This document shows, in pieces, positions 1 to 9,695 of a DNA stretch of 64,000 nt. Source of the stretch: Serinus canaria (Eukaryota > Chordata > Aves > Passeriformes > Fringillidae); assembly GCF_022539315.1 (NCBI RefSeq), contig NC_066327.1, forward strand, positions 13,618,995 to 13,682,994. Direction: 5' to 3'. A model generated the notes under the pieces. It worked only from the letters and a program-made list of their open reading frames with translations, did no database searches and had not been told where the DNA came from. The first letter of the stretch is position 1; each line of letters starts with the position of its first letter. Both the position numbers and the translations under genes were made by a program.

Positions 1-172
1 TGTCCTTTTTTTACTGCAGTGACTGCACTGGGGTAACAACATTGCCCAAGGCAGCTTAATTGAGGCAGCACTAACAGCAGATAGGCAAGGTCCTCAAGGA
101 TGACTGCAGAAATAATTTCCACCACAACCATTGAAGTCCAGACCCAGGAGCAGAGCACTCCTCTGCACTCAC

Positions 173-517
173 CTCTCTGCACCACAACCTTGTGGTTGAT
201 CACTTGATCATTGAACCAGCCTGGGATCTCCACACGGCAGCAGTAGGTCCCAGAGTCTGCTTCCCTGGCGTTCACGATCGTCAGGGACACGTCCCCCCTC
301 TGCAGGTCCCCTTTCAGCTGGTACCTGCTGCTGTGCTGCTCTGTCACCCTCCAGCCATCTGTCCAGATAATGGTCTGGGAACACTTTGAATTGGGACACC
401 TGTCCCGACCCCAGCACATGGATGTGAGGCTTTTTCTGTTCTGGACCCTGTAGCGGCAGGGCACAGTGATGTTCTGCCCCACCTCTCCTATCACAATTAA
501 TTCTGATACTGTGGAGC
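173..517 (-). CDS. TIM-like receptor, coding exon 2 (IgV domain)
   Basis: 345 bases, acceptor AG at 519-518 and donor GTGAGT at 172-171. The frame is open throughout and encodes the complete IgV, including CWGRDRCP, DSGTYCC and GWFND. Forward-strand ORFs over the same bases are shadows. Confidence 0.9.
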
Positions 518-1931
518 CTGAGGACAAAAAGACAAACAGTTATAGAGCACAGGGCATGTGGAAGCTTCTTGTGCATCTTGCATGTCTGAAACCTCCCATC
601 CCTCAAAGAACACCAGGCTTTGCTGGATCTGATTTTATATTTGTGTCCTGGCAGGACTGGTGCAGTGAGGGATAACGATCAGGCCAGGGACATGTTCAGA
701 GGAATAACATTTTCTGCAGCCTCTGCACATAGGTAATGAGATGAAGAGACTCTGTGGCTTCTCCTGAGCCAGGTGCAGTCTCTTGGCTCTTAACTTTTTC
801 ATTTGTGTTCATTTAACCCAAGCCACACACACAAGGGAACAGTGAGACACTGACTTTTCTCAAAACCACTGTGGGAAACTCTCCCCTCCTTTCAATGAAC
901 TGAACTGCAGGTTTCATCTGAATGATCACTGCTGAATGAATTTCCTTTTCTCTTGCCTCAAGGCAGGTTTTGCCAATTCTTATTAGAAGAAATATTTCAG
1001 GGCTTTTCTGAGAAATATATATACTCTCTTTTTTTGTTCCACTACCTTATTCTCTCTTCTAAGTCTTACATAATATCTAACTTGTTTGCTTCCCCATAAA
1101 TTTGTCTCATTTCTTGGAGGCTGTCACACTACTCAGGACAAGATGGTGAGCCCTAACACCCAGCAGACCATTCATGACAGCAAAGAAATAGAAATAAGTC
1201 TCTGAAACCAGCTTAATATGAAAAGGAAGCTCAAAATGTAACTTATCATAAAAGTCTTTATAAAGAACTACAAGAAATATCTGTAATGCCCCTTTTCTTT
1301 CTACTGAATTCATCTTACCACCAAGTTTTTAATGTCTGTCTGTCTTTATTATTACCACTTTGCAACCTGTTGTTTCTATTGCTGTTACCCTGAACAATCT
1401 AGGACTTCTGCCTCATGATTTCAAAAAAAACAAAAAAAGGAAAAATTATCAATTTGTCCCAATAATATTTCATATGGCTAAAAAGCACCAGAAGCCACAG
1501 CTGATCTTTTCCCTGTCTACCTAAGTATTCATCTTCACAAAGCCTGCCAAAGTGAAATGTCCTGGTTTTACATCTTCTCTAAGACAATTTAAAGTCCTCT
1601 GCTCAAATCATCATTATCTAAAAAAGCCCATTAGTAAGATGAGCAGCCAGCCCAAGAAGCAGCATCTTTAAAACCACCATACCCTCAGCATGTTTCTGTT
1701 TCCCAAAGGAGATAAAGCCATTAGAACTCAATTGAGCCACTGTGAAGTTCTATTTTAACACAGAGAACTGCAGCCTCTGTGATGTGGCCCCTCTTCCTTC
1801 TGCAAGATAAAATTCTCTTTGCCACCCTCAGAATCCCTGATATGTGTCACCTCCACCCAGTTGTTTCTGTCCCCTTGTTTACCTGTGAGCAGCACCAGGA
1901 GAACCCAGCTCAGGCAGATGTGAGCCAACAT
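173..1931 (-). CDS. TIM-family receptor (HAVCR1/TIMD4-like), 5' part: signal peptide and IgV exons
   Basis: Partial gene; coding exons 1931-1883 and 517-173, both ending in phase 1, as expected for TIM genes. Exon 1 gives Met plus a hydrophobic leader (residues 1-16, LSWVLLVLL core). Exon 2 gives residues 17-131, a full IgV domain with the six TIM cysteines at about 37, 51, 56, 61, 108 and 109, a DSGTYCC strand-F motif, and WFND at 116-119. WFND is the metal-dependent phosphatidylserine loop known from TIM-1 and TIM-4 and absent from TIM-3. The expected product is a type I membrane receptor for phosphatidylserine on apoptotic cells that also modulates T cells. The mucin stalk, membrane and tail exons would lie left of position 1. 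Family assignment is firm; whether this is the HAVCR1 or TIMD4 orthologue cannot be settled from the IgV alone. Confidence 0.88.
518..1882 (-). other. Intron 1 of the TIM-like gene
   Basis: About 1.36 kb between the leader and IgV exons. AT-rich; no further exon, RNA gene or recognisable repeat seen. Confidence 0.7.
1883..1931 (-). CDS. TIM-like receptor, coding exon 1 (signal peptide)
   Basis: The ATG is read from 1931 down to 1929. The exon runs 16 codons plus one base to a GTAAAC donor at 1882-1881. The encoded leader is MLAHICLSWVLLVLLT; joining to the next exon makes the split Gly codon (G|GC). An upstream in-frame ATG at about 1979 would add 16 mostly polar residues and is less signal-peptide-like. 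Confidence 0.82.
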
Positions 1932-3519
1932 TCTGGCCGAAGGTGACAAACAACGCTCCCGTTCACCCTTCACATTCAAGAAAAATTATCTTCTTTGTGA
2001 ACTTCCGTGTTTCCTTCTTAGCACATCCTCTCCAGACAGAGCTGTGGGTGCCTCTCAGTCCACTCTGGGCTGCTTTGCCAAGGTTGGGCTGTTGTGGTGT
2101 GTGCTGCAGCACAGCTGCTGGGGCAGGGCACAAGTGCAGAGCTCCTGCTGGTGGGGCTTTCACTGAGAGGTGACAACACTTCACAGCACCACACAAATCT
2201 GCTTCTTGTTTTTTCCAGATCTGTTTGATGACTGTAAGTGAAACTTGACAGCAGCACTGAGCTGACACAAGTGTCAGCAATCCACTGCCCCAGACTGCTT
2301 CCCACACCTGCTTTTACCACAGCAGACAGGGTTTGGATATAAGATTACATAATACGTAGCAGACTGTGGGAAGTGGAAAGGGCTTGGCCAAGTAACAGAG
2401 TTGTAGGATGAACTATTCAAGCTTTTCATCGTAATTTTCTGGTTCTAATACTTAGAAGCAACTCAGAACATCTTCTGGCAAGTTTTTTTGGCAGCAATAA
2501 TTTGGTGGTTTTGGAAAACTGTTACACAGTTGAGTCTAATGGAATGCCAGTCCTTTTTCATATTTAAAAATGCCATGTGCATCTGCAAAAACATCCAGAA
2601 TAGAGAGGAGACTTGCAAAAGTGGAGTGGAAACTGCAACTCAGGGCTGACTCTGTCAAAATGCTGAAAAACAGCTTTTGAGGAATGCTGTTCTCTGGCCA
2701 CTCTCCCTGTGCCTGGATCACCATCCTCTCCTCAAGGATATCTTGTCTTTATATATTTTTGGGCTGGAACTGCACCTGTGATCAAGGGCTAAGAAATGTT
2801 CTTTGCTGAAGCAGCTAAACTACTTCACAGTGTTTTATACGGGTGAACTAAAGAACTAAGGAGTTATTTATGAGTAAACGGAAGATGCTAGAATTGGAAC
2901 CTTGCTTTGCATGACTATCTTATAGGAGAACAGAGGCACCAAACTGAGAGGTGTTTTAAGTGAAAATCAGGAAAACTAAGGGATTAATGTAGCTGAGAAA
3001 CAAACTGGCAACACACTTGTAGGAAAGAAGTGATAGAAAGAGGGATGAAGGGTGATTTTTGCATGCAGCAGCTGGAAGTAGAACTCCCTAAGAAACGGCT
3101 TCCTCTCAGTTCCTGTGGTTTCTGAGGAAGCAGCAGAGAGCTGCTAGAGGAACAATTCTGATAATTACCAGCAGAATCCTGAAACTGCTCTGCAAGAATG
3201 GGAAAGGCACAGCAGGCTGGCTCTGCCAGGACCCCAGGAAAGCCATGGGATCTGGTCACACAATGAAAGGATGTGAGAGCTACAGGACAACAGTTAGCCC
3301 ACTTGCTTTAGAGTTCACCCCAAACACAGACCATAAGGAATGCCTTGATGTAATCTGAGTTTCTGTTTGCCTGTTTTCCAAGTTCCTGTGTGTTGTTTGT
3401 GCAAGAAACAAATACCATTTCTGCAGGAATTTCTTCTTGATTCAGCATACAGAATTATAGAATGGCATACTCAAAACAAGCAACAAGTGACAAATGAAAG
3501 TACAACAGGAAAAGCCAAC
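1932..3519. other. Intergenic: TIM-like promoter side to the MED7 3' end
   Basis: Holds the 5' flank and 5' UTR of the TIM-like gene, then the region downstream of MED7. No CpG island lies at the TIM-like start. Short ORFs here (up to 114 aa) overlap on several frames with no recognisable domain and look like chance. Confidence 0.55.
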
Positions 3520-3525
3520 TTTAAT
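3520..3525 (-). terminator. Possible MED7 poly(A) signal (ATTAAA)
   Basis: The forward-strand TTTAAT reads ATTAAA on the MED7 strand, about 230 bases past the stop codon. No AATAAA on this strand was seen nearer the gene. Motif only; no transcript evidence. Confidence 0.3.
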
Positions 3526-3754
3526 CTGTGCCTACCATCTCACAAGATACATTTAACAAAAATTAGACTTTTTCATTTCTACCAAAAAACCACAAAACTT
3601 TAAACATTTTTCTCTGCCCAGTCACTCACAACCTCCAACAGGTGCACAACAAATGCTCTGCCAGCTTGTACAACGGCAAAACAAAACACAACGTGTATCC
3701 TCAGAACCCCTTCTGTCTCTCACTGTGGTGCATTAACAAAACCAACTGTTTGCT

Positions 3755-4447
3755 TCATGTCATTTCATCAATAATGCTGCACATTGCTGCATCTTTGTCC
3801 AAAACCTGATCTCTCTTGCCACCAGACCGCTCCCTCTGCTTTTCGCTCTGCCCAGCACAGCTGATGCCATCATCAGCATCCATGGGCTCCACGCTGACCC
3901 TCAGTCCCCCCTCTGTGTGAGGCAGGTCATCAGGCAGGGAAGCCAGGCAGTTCTGGATCATCTCCACCACTCTCTCCAGGTGCTTCTGGAAGCGCTCGGC
4001 CGTCTCCAGGCGCTGCCGTTTCTGCACCTCCATCATGACCCTCAGCGTCTCCCTGGCCTGGTGGGGCCTGTACTCGTTTATAAGGTGATGCACATGGACA
4101 AAAAGCAGTTTCAAGTCTTCCAGTTTCTCCTCTCGTTTTATACTCCCTGGACTCCTTATCAAGATGTCCAAGAGGTCCAGGAAGTTGACCAGGATAGACA
4201 TGTTAAGCTTCCTTAACTCCTTCTTGTGATCAAACTGCATAGGATGCAGCCGTTCGATACCCTGGCTCTCCAGGGGACGAATGATCAGATCATCACACTG
4301 GAACTGGTTCCCAAACATCATGTAGCTGTCCTTGACAGGCGGAGGTGGCTTTGGAGCCAGCCCTTTTCGGATATTTTCATCAGTGTATTCTTTGATATAT
4401 TGCATTGGAGGCGGAGGAAGGGCACTCACTTGCTGAGGTTCACCCAT
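3755..4447 (-). CDS. MED7: Mediator complex subunit 7
   Basis: Complete 230-residue protein in one coding exon; human MED7 is 233. MED7 forms a heterodimer with MED21 that is the hinge of the Mediator middle module, acting in the nucleus to pass activator signals to RNA polymerase II. Visible features are the conserved N-terminus [14 protein letters not shown], a proline-rich stretch (residues about 32-38), the [16 protein letters not shown] segment, and a helical C-terminal half (about 95-170) of charged heptads that pair with MED21. The last ~50 residues are acidic and variable, ending [13 protein letters not shown] splice acceptor (CCTAG) lies at 4467-4466, so 18 bases of 5' UTR precede the ATG in this exon. 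The forward ORFs at 3917 and 4226 are antisense shadows. Confidence 0.97.
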   Translation of the reverse strand: MGEPQQVSALPPPPMQYIKEYTDENIRKGLAPKPPPPVKDSYMMFGNQFQCDDLIIRPLESQGIERLHPMQFDHKKELRKLNMSILVNFLDLLDILIRSPGSIKREEKLEDLKLLFVHVHHLINEYRPHQARETLRVMMEVQKRQRLETAERFQKHLERVVEMIQNCLASLPDDLPHTEGGLRVSVEPMDADDGISCAGQSEKQRERSGGKRDQVLDKDAAMCSIIDEMT

Positions 4448-4465
4448 TTTTGCCAGATGAAATTC

Positions 4466-5336
4466 CTAGGCAATGACCCAAGAAACAAACATTAGCAATT
4501 TGTGTCACAAGGTTATAATATAAATGTAAACAAAGACAAAACATAGGAGGTGGCGGTGAGAAAATGAGCCAGAAGAGACAAATCCGTGTGCAGAACAGAG
4601 GAAACTCCTGGCAAATCCACATTACCTTTTGAATATAGTTTACTTATAGCAAGATTAACTGTACTAGAAACACACAGAACACTCATTTCTCTAAATATGA
4701 AAGACCAGCCTGTAAACTGGGCAGCCAAAAGGAGAGGAATGATCCCCTTCCCTAGATGGGGCCTGGTGGGCACACCTCCCAGAATTACAGAATATCCGAA
4801 GCTGGAAGGGATACACATGGATCAGCTCCAGGCTCTGCACAGGACACCCCAATAATCCCCCCACCGTGCCTGAGTGTGTCCCAAAGGCTTCTTGAACTCT
4901 TTCAGGCTTGGGGCTATGACCAAAGAGAGCCTGCAGAACCTGTGCACTACTACCTTCTGGAGAAAGAACCTTTTCCTAATATCCACCTAACCCTCTCCTG
5001 GCACGGCTCCAGCCGTGCCCTCGGGCCCTGTCACTGGTCACAGAAGCAGAGATAGACGCTGCCCCTCGGGGGAAAGCTGCAGCCCGCGCTGAGATTCCCC
5101 TCAGTCTGCCCTTCTCCAGGCTGACCAGACCAAGTGCCCTCGGCCTCCCCTCTTCACCCCTCGGGAGAAACCCGGCAGGGCCCACACCAGTCGCCCCGCG
5201 CCGAGCCGGGCTCTGGGGAGGCCCAAACCCCGCGACGGGGCTCGCCAGGTCAGTGCTGAAGAGACAAGGGCCGAAACCACATCCCGTCGGAGGGCACGCA
5301 CCCCTCAGAGACCCCCGCCGGCCCTCCCGCCCTCAC
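4466..5336 (-). other. MED7: MED7 5' intron
   Basis: Inferred intron between the non-coding exon (donor GTGAGG, first base 5336) and the coding exon (starts 4465). About 870 bases, of which nearly 400 are a CR1 copy. Confidence 0.6.
4780..5162 (-). mobile_element. CR1 LINE 3' fragment, minus orientation
   Basis: The forward strand starts with a CAGAATTACAGAAT tail (complement of the CR1 3' end) and continues with CR1 hallmarks: AACCTTTTCCTAATATCCA, CTCCTGGCACGGCTCCAGCC, a run matching GTCACTGGTCACAGA, and CAGGCTGACCAGACCAAGTG. It is a 5'-truncated copy in the MED7 5' intron, ending within about 180 bases of the exon 1 donor. Confidence 0.88.
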
Positions 5337-5720
5337 CTGCCCGCTCCGCCCGCCGCGCTCCCTCAGCGCCGCCGCAGCCGCTTCCGCCCGGCCGCCCTCT
5401 GCTCTCGCTCCCTATTGGTTGGCGGCCTCGCGCTGCCGCGCTCTGATTGGCTGTTGCGAAGAGCAGTCAGGCACTCCTCCACTCAGCTCACTCGGGGGCG
5501 GGGCCACACGCGGGGCGTGGGTCCCGCCGTCCTGGGGCTGTGGGGACCATTCCGGGTTCTGCGGCCCCTCCAGCATCTGTGGCCATTCAAGGTTCTGTGA
5601 TCCCTCAGCGTCCTGTGACCCCTCAGCGGTCCCTGGCCCCTCAGGGTGCGCAGCTTCCTCGCCACAAGCCGCTGTGAGGCGGCAGGACCCACCGGGGGCG
5701 AGAGGGACCAGCCCGGCGTC
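5165..5720 (-). promoter_or_regulatory. MED7: CpG-island promoter of MED7
   Basis: GC- and CpG-rich block. On the MED7 strand it has two CCAAT boxes (ATTGG on the forward strand at 5414-5418 and 5446-5450) and a GC box near 5494-5503. The CCAAT boxes lie 75-115 bases upstream of a strong donor ending at 5337 (GGGCAG|GTGAGG), so transcription probably starts between about 5340 and 5410. No TATA box was seen, typical of a housekeeping promoter. The start site itself is inferred. Confidence 0.7.
5337..5400 (-). other. MED7: Probable non-coding exon 1 of MED7
   Basis: The 3' end is set by the donor at 5336-5335 (CAG|GTGAGG on the minus strand). The 5' end is only estimated from the CCAAT-box spacing. 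Confidence 0.5.
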
Positions 5721-5774
5721 CCTCAGGGGTGCTGGGACAGCGGGGACGGCGCTCGTCAGGGAGGCACAGCACCC

Positions 5775-5842
5775 CAGAAATCACAGCAATCACAGCAATC
5801 ACAGAATTAAATAGGTTGGAAAAGACCTCTGAGGTCCCCCGG
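5775..5842 (-). mobile_element. CR1 3'-end fragment, minus orientation
   Basis: Repeated AATCACAG units followed by AATAGGTTGGAAAAGACCTC and CTGAGGTC are the reverse complement of a CR1 tail. Only about 70 bases remain. Confidence 0.75.
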
Positions 5843-6306
5843 GAAGTGTTTGCAGCTTTCCGGCAGCAGAATACGCTAAATCTGACCGTAACTGTGACAA
5901 ACAGTTGGGCTCCGTTGCTTTTCTTAGAGCTTTCTTCTCGGGGGAGTTGAAGTTAACATGGGGGATGTCAGTTTTTCACTGGGTCAGCTGGAGCTGGGCT
6001 CGCTGGCATCGCTTCTGCAGGATTTTCTCTCTGAATGGCCAACAAGGGAGGATTTTTCGACACTTGGCCGATTCTGTGCCGTTCTCTCTCAGCAGATGGC
6101 AGCAGTGGCCTTGGTGACAGGGACCCATCGCCGCACACGCGGTGTCATTTACAGATTCACTCTTCCAGATCGATCATTTACTAACAGAAATTCAATCGAA
6201 TGATAATTACTTTGGATCCTGTTAATTATTTCTAAGAACATGCAAACCAGATCCAGAATCGTAGGATTTATTTGATGAGAAAGCCTGAAGTGACGCACAG
6301 AATATC

Positions 6307-6401
6307 TGAATATTTATATATTCCAAACTGAGCTACACTTTACAATTTACGATGAATTGAATATTTAAATACTCCAAACTGAGCTACACTTTACAATTTA
6401 C
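6307..6401. repeat. 51-bp tandem duplication
   Basis: Two copies, at 6307-6350 and 6358-6401, each run TGAATATTTA then CCAAACTGAGCTACACTTTA and CAATTTAC, with only a few mismatches. The period is 51 bases. Confidence 0.85.
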
Positions 6402-7819
6402 CGTGAGTACAAGCCTGGCTGCAAAATAGGCTGATTTCATTTCTAAGCGATTTGCTGAATTCAAACAAGGATGCAGTTCTATGCTACAATTAAAACGTTA
6501 CTGCTTTGGAAAATATTATCTCATTCTTTCACCCCTGTTCCTCCTTCCTCATCCCTCTCTCTTCCCTCCCTGCTCCTCCAGCCCCTCACCAGCTGTGTAG
6601 GCTTTTCTTGTCACTCCTTGTGCCAGCACCATCAGGCACTGGATTGCAAAGCAAACTGATGCAGCCCCAAACCCCATAAAAACATCACTGCAGGGTTTTT
6701 TGTTGAGTTTTCAGCTTTTCTAATGAGTTAATACGCTGTGCTGTGTGCCCTGTGAGCATCAGGGAGAGCTTTGGAGAGAGGAGAGTGCATAGGCAGAAGG
6801 AAAGGAGAAGGTTGGGAACACGGGGTGGGGAATTGTCCTCTCCATTTCTGTGACAGAAAGCTCTTATCTTGTCTCAAATCATCTTCTTACATCATACTCT
6901 GAAAAGCAGGCAAGGAATAAAAATCATTGCCTCCAGAGATGTGTGAGATAACACGTGTAGTAGGAGGTACCAGCACACCTTTGGTTTTGTTGGACTTTCC
7001 AGACTTTGATTTCACATTCTTTTTACAGGAGCTGAGCTGATTCTCTAGTGCCTTGCACTCAGTGAAGCGTGCAGCAAGGATGTAAAATGCTGTGACTTCA
7101 AACAGGAGCAGGCAGAGAGAGACAAGCTCTTGTTTTTCCCTCGATCTCTGTGATCTCCTTGACTCATTTTCTCTGTGATGGTGGCCGAGACAGAGGGGAT
7201 GTAACATCAGTCATGTTCTTGGTGGCAGGGCTGCTTCTCAGAAGACCCATAGATGACCCTTCCCAGCCCACAGGATGCTGCTGGCACTGCTCCTTACAGT
7301 GCTTCTAAATGAGAAATTAAGAATGATGGGGAATGGCAAGTGTAGCACTCTACAGTTTGCTTCCTGCTCCAGTCCCGCTCTTTTCTGGAATACGGGCACT
7401 ATCCAGTAGGCTACCACTGGTAATGAGGCACAATTCCTACATCATCTCCAGCTTGTGGGAATGAACTTGGACATTCCTTCAGCAGATGGTGAAGCAGTAC
7501 CATGATATTCTCTGCCTCAAAGACTCAGCATCTTAATTTACAGCTTTGGTTAAGTTTATTTTCATTTTCTTCATAACTAATTTTGTGCAAATTGGCATGT
7601 TTCAGTAGCAAGCACTCCAGTTCTGTTAATTCAGCAGCAGTGTGTACAGTGTGTGCCATTGCAGTATGCTGTTATTTTAGCAGAGCTGGAATCCAAACAT
7701 TGTACAAGCACAGTAAATATAAACCCCATTTTCAAGCATGCTCTTAGAACAGTGCTGCTCTCTTCTGTGCTACAACGGATTTCTTTCATTTCTTGCTGCT
7801 ATTGCACTCTAAATAAAAA

Positions 7820-7842
7820 ACAAATAAATAAATAAATAAATG
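7820..7842. repeat. (AAAT)n microsatellite
   Basis: Five tandem AAAT units. Confidence 0.8.
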
Positions 7843-9672
7843 TCGGTGTGTTTTTCTCATGTTGTCTGAAAAACGATCCCAAAATCAAACTCAGTTCCAG
7901 TCTCTTGTTGGGTGTAGTTTAGAGTTATATCTTGTAGCCTAGTTAAGCAATGAGCTCAGGAATTTCCTTTTTTGGTGATTGTTACAAGCTTTGTTGCAGG
8001 ATATACCAGGGAGGAGGGCAAGAGAAAAGGAGCCTGTTGGGGGTGAAGGAGACTTAACCAAGCTTTATGTCTCCATCTGCTGTGGTTAATTCCCCTCTCC
8101 CTGTCTCCCGCTGTGGCTTTGGGAGTAAATGAATTTGCAGTGCAGTGCTGTGCAACCTTTTCTTCCTGACTCCTCAGACTAAAATATCAGCTGCAGCCTA
8201 CTGGCACACCTGCTAATGTAGGAAAGGAGTTTAATGTTCCCATCGTGTGAAAACTGGGGCACAACACAGTGCAGTGCATGACAGCTGAACTGTTTCTTGC
8301 TCTACAGCCTGTTATCAAACAGATTCAAAGCTCAAAACAGAGCTTTCATGGTTATTTAGCAACAAAACCAGTATCTCACTACTATTAGGAAAGTGATAGA
8401 GCTCAAAATCCAGGCATGTTTCGATGGAATCACCCAGCACTCCTTCCTGTGTTCATAGTCATAGCATTGTCTCTAGAAGCAGCCCCCCGACCTGATTTTT
8501 AAGCCAGACATTAATGCTGGGTGTTTTCCTGCTTACATGCCCATTGTAACTGCTTATTCAAACATGTAAATGAACATGTCTGAAAAAAATGCACAAAGAA
8601 TTAATTCCTGTTCAGCCATCAGTGACCTGGGTATGGCAAACATGTCATATTGCCAGGGTCAACCCTGGGATCTGCAGCACGTTTTCCAGCAGTGCAAGTC
8701 CCACCTTTGTCTTCAGAGCGGGACAGAAGCAGACAGGACCCACGACAGCCAGGCACTGATAAAAGGAGCTGGATCAAAATCCCAGTTTGGGTATGACCCC
8801 CATGAAACAGGGTTTTCCTTTCTGCATTTTTGCCTAAGAGACAACAGCTGAGGAAAGGATTAATTGTCCCTTCATCACAGCAGAGCCTGTCCTAACCCTG
8901 TGCAAGTTTTCCAGTATAAAACATGTTCTCTACGTTACTGCCAGTCCTGGGAGTTACTCACTTCACAAATGATGGGTAATTCACTACATCCTCCCAGCAG
9001 ATGCTCAGAACAAGTCATCCTCTTTCCCAGGGCTCCCAAACAGTTCATAGGAGGATCTTGCTCTGCTTCTACAACTCCCTGGGTCATTTGGAGCAGTGTG
9101 AGGAGATTCAAAGGTGCAGTTGTAAGACCTTGAGGAAAGCTGGATGCAGCTGGCTCATAAAGACCAGGTTAATTCTTCCCTTTTTCTGCAGCTTTCCCTC
9201 TTGTGCTTTGGGTCTACTGGAGCTGTGTTTATTGGGGTGATAATGAACTGCTAAAGAAGCAGGACAGCTGAGTAACCTAAACATGAGCTTCTCACACTCT
9301 AAGCTAAGTAGCAAAATGGGTTGAATTATGGAAGTTTAGAAGTTGAGTAATAATCATCACATTGAGCAGCTGGTGTAAAGGAAGAGCTGGCACTCAGGCA
9401 ACAAACCTGACCCAAATATTGCACATGGTAGAAGGAAACAGGTCAGTTTAAGGGAGTGAAAAGAGAGCTGCAGCCTTCCGGACTGGTTTTTTTACAGAAA
9501 CAAAAATTACCTATATTTAACTTCATAAATTTCTCTGCCGCCTTCAGGACATAAACCTTGGTATCAGAGCAGGATGTGCGGGTGGGGAGATTTTTCAGTC
9601 TGCAGTAAGCAAAGTGAGAACTGCATAATCTGGGTAAAACCCCCATGAAGAAAATCCAATCCATAAAATAAC

Positions 9673-9695
9673 TTTTTTTTTTTTTTTTTTTTTTT
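9673..9695. repeat. Poly(T) tract
   Basis: A run of 23 T. No retroposed body with matching flanks was seen beside it. Confidence 0.9.

Noticed and set aside
208..606. 132-codon minus-strand ORF over the TIM exon
   Set aside because: It is in the wrong frame; the IgV domain is read in another minus-strand frame bounded by proper splice sites.
3917..4495. Plus-strand ORFs of 89-99 codons across MED7
   Set aside because: Antisense shadows of the strongly conserved MED7 coding exon.
6887..7207. 106-codon minus-strand ORF between MED7 and ITK
   Set aside because: No recognisable domain and no resemblance to GARIN3; length is within chance for this region.
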